In this document: positions 57,922 to 64,000 of the stretch, piece after piece
Layout of the letters: each line of letters opens with the position of its first letter
Position numbering within the stretch: position 1 is the first letter of the stretch
Assembly (NCBI RefSeq): GCF_000695625.1
Contig: NZ_JMQI01000026.1
Location: 186,001 to 250,000, forward strand
Reading direction: 5' to 3'
Length of the DNA: 64,000 nt
Source: Amycolatopsis rifamycinica
GTDB taxonomy: Bacteria > Actinomycetota > Actinomycetes > Mycobacteriales > Pseudonocardiaceae
The notes under the pieces: model-generated
The model's input: the letters and a program-made list of their open reading frames with translations, nothing else
Databases searched by the model: none
Told to the model about the DNA's origin: nothing
Translations under genes and position numbers: made by a program

Positions 57922-59132
57922 GCGGACACGTCCAGGACGGTCTTGAGCCAGCCTTCCTCGCGCCGGTCGAAGGTCTCGTACGCCTCGATCGCGTTCGCGG
58001 GCTCTTCGTGCTGCGTGATGAAGGCGAGCGGGTCCACCGCGCCGGAGGAGACCAGGTCCAGCAGCCGCGGCACGTACCGGCGGTGGTTGCAGTTGCCCAG
58101 CTTGATCGTGAGGTTGCGGTTCATCGCCTCCCCCAGCGGGAACCGGTCGAACCCCGGCGGGTACACCCCGATCACCCCGATGGTGCCCGCCTTCGCGACC
58201 GCCTCGACCGCCCACCGCACGGCCAGGCTCGGCGCGTTCCCGGGCACCCACTGCTCCCCCGAGGGCGAGGCGTCCGGGGCGGCCTGCGCCCGCTCCTGCT
58301 CGAACTGCTCCGCCTGCTGCGCGAGCTTCTCCGCGGCCGGGCCGCTCGAGGGCCGCTGTGCGTCGACGCCGACCGCGTCGATCACCCGGTCGACGCCGAT
58401 GCCGCCGGTGAGTTCCTTGACCATGGCGACCGGGTCTTCGCGGTTGAAGTCGATGGTCTCGGCGTTCTGGCCACGGGCCTTGTCCAGCCGCGACGGCAGG
58501 CCGTCGACGACGAACACCCGGCCCGCACCCTGCCGCTTGGCCGAGGCGATGGCGAACTGCCCGACCACGCCGGCGCCCAGCACCAGCACGCTGTCGCCCT
58601 GGCCGACCTCGGCCAGCCGGGCGCCGAACCACGCGGTCGGGAAGATGTCCGAAACCAGGATCGCCTGATCGTCGCTCACCGAATCGGGAATCCGCACCAG
58701 CGTGGTCATCGCGAACGGAATCCGCGCGTACTCGGCCTGCAGCCCGTCGATCGGGCCGGTCGTCTCCGGTCCGCCGAAGAACGACGTCCCCGCCGACGGC
58801 CCGTTCGGGTTCGCGGTGTCACACTGCGCGAAGTACCCGGCCCGGCAATACGAACACGTGCCACACCCGATCGTGGACGTGACGACTACGCGGTCACCGG
58901 GTGAGAACCCGCGCACGGCCGGGCCGATCTCCTCCACCACCCCGACGGCCTCGTGGCCCAGGATCGTGCCCGGTTGCATGCCGGGCATGGTGCCGCGGAC
59001 CAGGTGCAGGTCGGTGCCGCAGATCGCCGATCGGGTGATCCGGATGATCACGTCGCTGGGTTCGAGGATCTTCGGGTCGGGCACCTCGTCGATGCGGATG
59101 TCCCCGATACCGTGCCAGACCACTGCCTTCAC
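57918..59132 (-). CDS. Zinc-dependent alcohol dehydrogenase (MDR family)
   Basis: This 404-residue protein has ICGTDLHLVRG and ILGHEAVGVVEEIG (catalytic zinc Cys and His-Glu), GCGTCSYCRAGYFAQC (structural zinc, four Cys) and VLVLGAGVVGQFAIASAKRQ (NAD site). An insertion of about 45 polar residues near 290-335 (EQFEQERAQAAPDASPSGE) makes it like the glutathione-independent formaldehyde dehydrogenase group. The GTG at 59132 has GGAGG seven bases upstream. It is the first gene of a two-gene operon with the ThDP enzyme. The alcohol or aldehyde used is unknown. Confidence 0.9.
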   Translation of the reverse strand: MKAVVWHGIGDIRIDEVPDPKILEPSDVIIRITRSAICGTDLHLVRGTMPGMQPGTILGHEAVGVVEEIGPAVRGFSPGDRVVVTSTIGCGTCSYCRAGYFAQCDTANPNGPSAGTSFFGGPETTGPIDGLQAEYARIPFAMTTLVRIPDSVSDDQAILVSDIFPTAWFGARLAEVGQGDSVLVLGAGVVGQFAIASAKRQGAGRVFVVDGLPSRLDKARGQNAETIDFNREDPVAMVKELTGGIGVDRVIDAVGVDAQRPSSGPAAEKLAQQAEQFEQERAQAAPDASPSGEQWVPGNAPSLAVRWAVEAVAKAGTIGVIGVYPPGFDRFPLGEAMNRNLTIKLGNCNHRRYVPRLLDLVSSGAVDPLAFITQHEEPANAIEAYETFDRREEGWLKTVLDVSA

Positions 59133-59264
59133 TGCTCCTCCTTCGACCGGAACCACCCGCATACCCGCGCCGGTGGCCGGTACGCGTTCCGCGGCGACGC
59201 GGTTGACGCCGCCATGGCCGGGTACGCCGCAACGGCCCCGACCCGAACGGAGCTGCTGACCGCC

Positions 59265-59645
59265 ATGCTGAAACCCCTCCTGCGCGGCGTGGCCGCGGGC
59301 GCCGCCGGAACCACCGCGTTGAACGCCGTGACCTACCTCGACATGGTCCTGCGCGGCCGGGCCGCCAGCAGCACGCCCGAGGAGAGCGTCCGGCGGCTCG
59401 CGGCCAAGACCGGCATCCCGATACCCGGCGACGAAGAGCAGCGGTCCCACCGGGAGCCCGGAGCGGGCGCGTTGCTACGGCGCCGCCCGCGCCGCCGGCC
59501 GGCGGCCGGCCTGCCGATGGCGTCGATGGGCGTGTCCGACCCCCGCGAATGGAACGTGCCGGACTGGCTCAGCGACCTGATCCCGCACCTGGCCTACGGC
59601 TTGACCACCGCCACCACCTACGCCGCCATGACGGAGGACGACTGA
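59265..59645 (+). CDS. Small membrane-associated protein, apparently internally shortened
   Basis: This is 126 residues from the ATG at 59265; an ATG at 59214 in frame is also possible. It begins LLRGVAAGAAGTTALNAVTY, an N-terminal membrane helix, then GIPIPGDEEQRSHREPGAGA, and ends PMASMGVSDPREWNVPDWLS and IPHLAYGLTTATTYAAM. Relatives I recall have about 70 more residues with membrane helices in the middle; here a short Arg-rich stretch (LRRRPRRRPA) replaces them. It may be a deletion derivative. Its TGA overlaps the ATG of the next gene. Confidence 0.6.
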   Translation: MLKPLLRGVAAGAAGTTALNAVTYLDMVLRGRAASSTPEESVRRLAAKTGIPIPGDEEQRSHREPGAGALLRRRPRRRPAAGLPMASMGVSDPREWNVPDWLSDLIPHLAYGLTTATTYAAMTEDD

Positions 59646-60052
59646 TGACCCTGCCGCTGCTCGAAAGCCACCCCGACCAGCTCGGCGGCCTCGACCCGAC
59701 CGCGATCGCGAACTGCATCGACGACTGCCTGGCCTGCGCCCGCGCGTGCACGGTCTGCGCCGACGCCTGCCTGTCGGAACCGTCGGTCGCCGAACTGGCG
59801 CACTGCATCCGCACCGACCTCGACTGCGCGGACCTCTGCGGCGCCACGGCCCGGATACTGTCCCGCCGGACCGGCACCACCGCGGTCCTCGACGCGCTCC
59901 TGCAAGCGTGCGCGGAAGCGTGCCGCGCCTGCGCCGAAGAATGCGAACAGCACGCCGATCACCACCGGCACTGCGCTCTCTGCGCCGAGGCCTGCCGCAA
60001 GTGCGAGGACAGCTGCCGGCAGCTGCGCGAGCACCTCGTCGGGACGGCGTGA
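59645..60052 (+). CDS. Cys-rich four-helix-bundle (copper-storage-type) protein
   Basis: This 135-residue protein has about 18 Cys in CxxxC and CxxC spacing along helices (CIDDCLACARACTVCADAC, LDCADLCG, ACAEACRACAEECEQHADHH, CALCAEACRKCEDSC). This is the pattern of Csp/YhjQ four-helix proteins that store Cu(I) in the bundle core. No signal peptide, so cytosolic. It is translationally coupled to the gene before it (TGATG) and followed by a yellow-type protein gene 5 bp later. Confidence 0.9.
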   Translation: MTLPLLESHPDQLGGLDPTAIANCIDDCLACARACTVCADACLSEPSVAELAHCIRTDLDCADLCGATARILSRRTGTTAVLDALLQACAEACRACAEECEQHADHHRHCALCAEACRKCEDSCRQLREHLVGTA

Positions 60053-60057
60053 TCGCC

Positions 60058-61140
60058 ATGACCGGAACCGACCAGCCCCTCGGCGACCTCGAAGTCGTCC
60101 ACGAATTCACCGGGCCCATGCCGACCGGGGTCAGCGTGTCCCGCGGCGGCCGCGTCTTCGTCAACTTCCCGAAATGGGGCGACGACGTGCGCTTCACCGT
60201 CGCCGAAATCCGCGACGGCGAACTCGTCCCCTACCCCAGCCAAGCCCTCAACGACAACAAGAGCCAGACCGATCCCAGCGCGCTGGTGTCGGTGCAGAGC
60301 ATCGTCGTCGACCCGAGCGACCGCCTCTGGATCCTCGACACCGGCAGCCCGCTGTTCGAACCCACCGCCCACGGCGGCCCCAAGCTCGTTTGCGTCGACC
60401 TCGACCGCGACGAAGTCACCACGACCATTTTGTTCCCCGAGGACGTCGCGCTGCCCACCACCTACCTCAACGACGTGCGCTTCGACCTCGGCCGCGGGGT
60501 CGCGTTCATCACCGATTCCGCCGACCAGGGCCCCAACGGCATCATCGTCGTCGACCTGAACACCGGCGAGTCCTGGCGGCGCCTGCACGACCACCCCAGC
60601 ACCAAGGCCGAGGAACCGCCGGACCTGCGGATGGTCGTGGAAGGCCGCGACTTCGTCGAACGATCCGAAGACGGCTCGACGAGCCCGATCAAGATGGGGG
60701 CCGACGGCATCGCCATCGGGGCCGACGGCGCCCGCCTGTACTACTGCTGCCTCGCCTCCCGACGCTGGTGGAGCGTCTCCACCGAGGCCCTGATCAACCG
60801 CGACACCGACGACGACGCGGTCGCCGCGACCGTCATCGACGAAGGCGACAAGGGCGGTGCCGGCGACGGCCTGGAAACCGACGACCAAGGCCGCCTCTAC
60901 GTCACCGACGGCGAGCACAACGCGATCCATCGCCGCCATCCCGACGGGCGGTGGGAAACCGTCGCCCACGACCCACGGCTGCTCTGGCCGGACACGATGT
61001 CGGTGGCCGACGGCTACCTGTACGTAACGGCGAACCAGCTGCACCGCCAGGACAAGTACCGCGGCGGCAAGGACGAACGCCAATACCCGTACGTCCTGTT
61101 CCGCACCCCGATCGACGCCGGACCGGTAGCCCTGCGATAG
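60058..61140 (+). CDS. Yellow/MRJP-type beta-propeller protein (L-dopachrome tautomerase-related)
   Basis: This 360-residue protein begins with GDLEVVHEFTGPMPTGVSVS, then RVFVNFPKWGDDVRFTVAEI, LWILDTGSPL, TYLNDVRFDL, GVAFITDSADQGPNGIIVVD and WPDTMSVADGYLYVTANQLH. These are the repeated strands and conserved boxes of the major-royal-jelly/yellow family, a six-bladed propeller. No signal peptide is seen. Bacterial members are mostly of unknown function; some are gluconolactonase-like. It is coupled to the copper-type Cys-rich gene. Confidence 0.88.
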   Translation: MTGTDQPLGDLEVVHEFTGPMPTGVSVSRGGRVFVNFPKWGDDVRFTVAEIRDGELVPYPSQALNDNKSQTDPSALVSVQSIVVDPSDRLWILDTGSPLFEPTAHGGPKLVCVDLDRDEVTTTILFPEDVALPTTYLNDVRFDLGRGVAFITDSADQGPNGIIVVDLNTGESWRRLHDHPSTKAEEPPDLRMVVEGRDFVERSEDGSTSPIKMGADGIAIGADGARLYYCCLASRRWWSVSTEALINRDTDDDAVAATVIDEGDKGGAGDGLETDDQGRLYVTDGEHNAIHRRHPDGRWETVAHDPRLLWPDTMSVADGYLYVTANQLHRQDKYRGGKDERQYPYVLFRTPIDAGPVALR

Positions 61141-61287
61141 CCATCAGGAGGTGCTTGGCGGAAAGCCAGGCGTCCGGCTCACCCTCGTAGGGTCTCCCGC
61201 GCCGGCACCGCGGCAGCCACCGCCCCGATCGGACGGTGTAATCCCGCGGCTCCGGGGAAGCCTGCAAGATCCGGAGAAGGGAAAACC

Positions 61288-61620
61288 ATGTCCGAACCCG
61301 AACTTCCCCTGCCCGACTACGACCAGACTCCACTCGGGGCCCTGCAGCACCGCATCCGCTCGCTCGACGAGGCTCAGCTGCGCACGCTCGTCGAGCACGA
61401 ACGCGCGCACGGCGACCGCGTACCGGTCCTGCAGGTCCTTCGAGCACGGCTCGATCAGCTGCGCGACGGCGCCGAACCGGCACCGGGCGACCCCGCCGCG
61501 GCGCCGCCCGCCCAGGGGACTCCGGGCGGTTCGCCGGTCAGCGAGTCGACGGCCGCGCCCGGCAACACACCGCTGCGGCACGGTGTTGCGGGCCAGACTC
61601 CGGCTCGCGGGCGTCCCTGA
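61288..61620 (+). CDS. Small actinobacterial protein of unknown function
   Basis: This 110-residue protein has a conserved helical N-terminal part (LPLPDYDQTPLGALQHRIRS, EAQLRTLVEHERAHGDRVPV, LQVLRARLDQL) followed by a disordered Pro/Gly/Ala tail. The opening LPDYDxxPLGxLQHRIRSL recurs in actinobacterial hypothetical proteins, from memory. A GGAGAAGGG ribosome site precedes the ATG. Function unknown. Confidence 0.7.
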   Translation: MSEPELPLPDYDQTPLGALQHRIRSLDEAQLRTLVEHERAHGDRVPVLQVLRARLDQLRDGAEPAPGDPAAAPPAQGTPGGSPVSESTAAPGNTPLRHGVAGQTPARGRP

Positions 61621-61868
61621 CGGCCGCGGCGGTCGCCGGGGCGGCCGAATCCTCGGTCGCCCCGGCTCCGGGCGAGTACGGCGATCGCGCCGGTGACCGC
61701 CGCCGGCAGGTTGCCGCTCCGCGCCCGCGCGCCAAGGACCGCGCTCTGCCGCCCGGGACGTCAGGCGCAGTCACCCTGGCGGTCTCACGCCGCCGCGCGG
61801 AATCCGCGGCCGGCCGCCAGCCGGCTGCACCCCGCGCTCCGCCGACCACAACGGCGCTTCATGGGCCG

Positions 61869-62954
61869 TCAGTTGTGCCGCAGCAGTGCGCCCACGCCGT
61901 CCTTGAGTTCGACGCGTTCGTCCATGACGGTCACCGACGCCCCGGACGCCAGGGCCGCCCACGGCAGCGCCTCGTCCACCCGTTGCTCGTGGCCGCCTTC
62001 GACGCCGAAGGCGCGCAAGCTTTCGCGGTCGGTGGCGATTTCGCCGGTGTTCTCGCCCACCCAGACCACGGTGTCGGCCGGATCGCCGATCAGCAGCGTG
62101 TCGACGTTGGCTGCGGCCAAGGCAGCGACGACGTCGGCGAGCCCGGTGACCGCCAGCCCGTCGCCGCGGCCCAGGCCCATGCGGTAGCGCTCGGCCAGGC
62201 CGTCCAGCTCCTGCAACCGGTGCTCGGCGAGCACGGTCTCGACCTCCTGCCGGAGGTCGTCGCGGGAGGCGCCGGCCGCACGGCCGCCGGAGGACAGCTC
62301 CCGGGTGATCTCCTGCAGCGCGGGCGCCAGCTTGGTGTGCAGCGCCCGGCGGGACTGTTGCTCGCCGGCCAGCAACACCAGCTCGGGACCGAGCACGGCG
62401 ATCCGGTCGGCGACGTCCTCGATGTTCTGGTTGCGGGTTTCTTCGACACTGGCCTGCATGCTGGTGTGCGCGAGCCCGCCACCCCGCACCTTGTGCAGCG
62501 GCGAGTCCTCCCCCGTCACCGTCTCGGTGGCCACCTCGCGGCCGTCCCGGTCGTACGAGACCAGGTCGGCGCCGCGGTTGTCCACCAGCACCAGCAGATA
62601 GCCCACACCGGCGTGACCGTGCGAAGCGAACGGCAGCAGATAAGGCCGCGCCGACACCCGCGCGACCTCCACCGCCGGAGCACCCGCGAGCCGCCGATCC
62701 AGCAGCACCCGGCCACCGGCGGCCACCACGCCGCGGCCACCACGCCCGACCGCCCGCTCACCATCCCGGACGGCGGTGACGACGGCGTCGACCGTCGCCT
62801 CGTCCGCGCCTTGCTCCCTGAGCCGGGCGGCGATGTCCCTCAGCTTGAGGTCGAGCTGACGGCCCGCGTCCTCGGTGTCGTGTGAATCCTCCAGGAAAAC
62901 CGACACGAACGGACCGTCCGCGTCGAGCACCGGACGAAACTCGTCTTGCTCCAT
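61869..62954 (-). CDS. baeRF-family (Rv2629-like, eRF1-related) protein
   Basis: This 361-residue protein has GPFVSVFLEDSHDTEDAGRQ at the start, YLLVLVDNRGADLVSYDRDG, a helix-rich Gln/Asn segment HTSMQASVEETRNQNIEDVA, LVLLAGEQQSRRALHTKLAP and DTLLIGDPADTVVWVGENTG, the layout of bacterial/archaeal eRF1-like proteins such as Rv2629. They may act on stalled ribosomes or in stress; the GGQ motif is not evident here. The ATG has a GGAGGGGC ribosome site. Confidence 0.85.
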   Translation of the reverse strand: MEQDEFRPVLDADGPFVSVFLEDSHDTEDAGRQLDLKLRDIAARLREQGADEATVDAVVTAVRDGERAVGRGGRGVVAAGGRVLLDRRLAGAPAVEVARVSARPYLLPFASHGHAGVGYLLVLVDNRGADLVSYDRDGREVATETVTGEDSPLHKVRGGGLAHTSMQASVEETRNQNIEDVADRIAVLGPELVLLAGEQQSRRALHTKLAPALQEITRELSSGGRAAGASRDDLRQEVETVLAEHRLQELDGLAERYRMGLGRGDGLAVTGLADVVAALAAANVDTLLIGDPADTVVWVGENTGEIATDRESLRAFGVEGGHEQRVDEALPWAALASGASVTVMDERVELKDGVGALLRHN

Positions 62955-63193
62955 TGCCCCTCCTGGACCGATGGGTGAACAAGCCTTGCCGATACCCCTG
63001 GGCGCCGGGGACAAACGGCCGCCGTGGCGGTGGGGCCGGGCGGACCGCGAAGCACGGGCATAGATCAACACCAACGGGTTAACCCTTGTCCTTGGAGACC
63101 ACTCGTCGGCGCCGCGCTGCGGACTTGCGGCGTAGAAAATCGGTACGGTGGGCAATTAGTGATCACGCTCAGTCGTATTCAAGGAGCGTGATA

Positions 63194-63352
63194 ATGCGAA
63201 ATTCCGAGACGACCACGGCCACGTCAGTAACTGACGCTGCCCGCGTGACGATACGGACCGCCACGCCACGCCACGCCGGCGGGCTGGCCGTCGCCGTCAC
63301 GTTCGGCATCGGCCGGCTCACCGGCACCCCGCCGGCCGGCCAGGACTTCTAG
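63194..63352 (+). CDS. Short peptide gene (52 residues)
   Basis: An AAGGAG ribosome site lies seven bases before the ATG. The peptide MRNSETTTATSVTDAARVTI continues through a Thr/Ala/Gly-rich middle to TGTPPAGQDF. It has no Cys and only a weak hydrophobic segment (GGLAVAVTFGIG). Its stop overlaps the end of the convergent reductase gene. It could be a regulatory peptide, a leader or spurious; the ribosome site is the main support. Confidence 0.5.
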   Translation: MRNSETTTATSVTDAARVTIRTATPRHAGGLAVAVTFGIGRLTGTPPAGQDF

Positions 63353-64000
63353 GCCGGCGTGGCCGCTCGTTCGGTGCCGACCTCCGCCAGCGGCACCGAG
63401 ACGTCGACGAGGCGGTCGACGTCGACCGTGCCGCCGGAGCGGATGAGGGCCTTGATCGGGTCGGTGACGTCCCAGACGTTGACGTTCATCCCCGCGACGA
63501 CTTTGCCTTCCCTGAGCCAGAAGGCGATGAACTCGCGGGCTTCGACGTCGCCGCGGAAGACAACGCGGTCGTAGCCAGCGTTGTGGCCCAGGTACTCCAT
63601 CCCGAGGTCGTACTGGTCGGTGAAGAAGTACGGCAGCTCGTCGTAGGTTTCGTCCTGGCCCAGCATCCCGGCGGCCGCGACGGCCGGCTGGTTGAGCGCG
63701 TTGGCCCAGTGCTCCACGCGGATCGGGCGGCCCAGGAACGGGTGGTCGGCGTTGGCGACGTCACCGGCGGCGAAGATGTCCGGGTCGCTGGTGCGCAGGT
63801 GGGCGTCGACGCGGATACCGTTGTCCACGGTCAGCCCGGCCGCTTCGGCCAGCGCCGTGTTCGGGACCGCGCCGATGCCGACGAGGACGGCGTCGGCGTC
63901 GATGCGCGTGCCGCCGACGAGGCTGACCCCGTCGGGGCCCGCTTCGGCGACCTGAACGCCGAGCCGCAGGTCGACGCCGTGCGCGGTGTGCAGGTCCGCG
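63349..64000 (-). CDS. FAD-dependent pyridine-nucleotide oxidoreductase (5' part beyond window)
   Basis: The visible 216 codons give ADAVLVGIGAVPNTALAEAA, IFAAGDVANADHPFLG with the FAD-binding GD box, RVEHWANALNQPAVAAAGML, YDELPYFFTDQYDLGMEYLG and REFIAFWLREGKVVAGMNVN. This is the second half of a ferredoxin/rubredoxin-reductase or putidaredoxin-reductase type enzyme with its C-terminal reductase domain. It passes electrons between NAD(P)H and a small redox protein. The N-terminus lies beyond the right edge. Confidence 0.93.
   Translation of the reverse strand, partial: ADLHTAHGVDLRLGVQVAEAGPDGVSLVGGTRIDADAVLVGIGAVPNTALAEAAGLTVDNGIRVDAHLRTSDPDIFAAGDVANADHPFLGRPIRVEHWANALNQPAVAAAGMLGQDETYDELPYFFTDQYDLGMEYLGHNAGYDRVVFRGDVEAREFIAFWLREGKVVAGMNVNVWDVTDPIKALIRSGGTVDVDRLVDVSVPLAEVGTERAATPA

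Overview
The window is high-GC actinomycete chromosome. Codon third positions are almost always G or C, GTG starts are common, and the gene content (modular type I PKS, GAF-ANTAR regulators, SRPBCC, baeRF protein) fits the Pseudonocardiaceae, most like Amycolatopsis. The genus is inferred from style and content, not proven.

Layout. (1) 1-15147, minus strand: the 5' part of one giant modular type I polyketide synthase gene (5049 codons visible, open at the left edge). It has a KSQ-AT-ACP loading module, a KS-AT-KR-ACP module, a fully reducing KS-AT-DH-ER-KR-ACP module and the start of a third module. (2) 15.2-18.9 kb: a TetR relic, then an HxlR regulator whose start codon lies in a perfect palindrome, a divergent LLM-monooxygenase/FAD-oxidase fusion, and an azoreductase. 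Together they look like a quinone or redox stress locus. (3) 19-26.4 kb: an eroded zone holding an intact secreted GH27 alpha-galactosidase, a LysR regulator and a small membrane protein among fragments of IclR, a beta-helix/CBM2 enzyme, a nucleotide-sugar-type epimerase, TrmB, a serine recombinase and an IS701 tail.

(4) 26.4-40.3 kb: the most interesting region. Ten tightly packed minus-strand genes are followed by two outliers (a DA1-like zinc peptidase and a small TerY-C-like zinc protein). They encode two divergent Ser/Thr kinases, a PP2C phosphatase, two vWA proteins, a MotB-like single-pass protein beside a two-TM coiled-coil protein, a Cys-rich protein with a terminal KH motif, a possible GCS-like ligase and an unknown. 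The kinase/PP2C/vWA core matches the TerY-P triad known from Ter-type stress and conflict systems. The stator-like pair, the RNA-binding motif and the DA1 peptidase suggest an expanded, poorly described version that senses at the envelope and signals by phosphorylation to a protease and an RNA-binding partner.

(5) 40.7-48.8 kb: a mobile-element graveyard between two roughly 40-bp imperfect direct repeats. It has four broken IS elements, a decayed serine recombinase next to the right repeat, three small lower-GC genes and two adjacent, unusual tRNA-Gln genes (CUG, UUG) with encoded CCA. (6) 49.5-64 kb: ordinary accessory chromosome. This has an SRPBCC protein, a family 2 glycosyltransferase, STAS and CBS proteins, two GAF-ANTAR regulators, a ThDP enzyme translationally coupled to a zinc alcohol dehydrogenase, a Cys-rich copper-binding-type protein with a yellow/MRJP-type beta-propeller protein, a baeRF protein and the 3' part of an FAD oxidoreductase. 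FUSC-transporter and CYP152-like P450 relics lie between them.

The opposite strand of the PKS carries very long stop-free frames. They are shadows of the biased codon use and are not genes.
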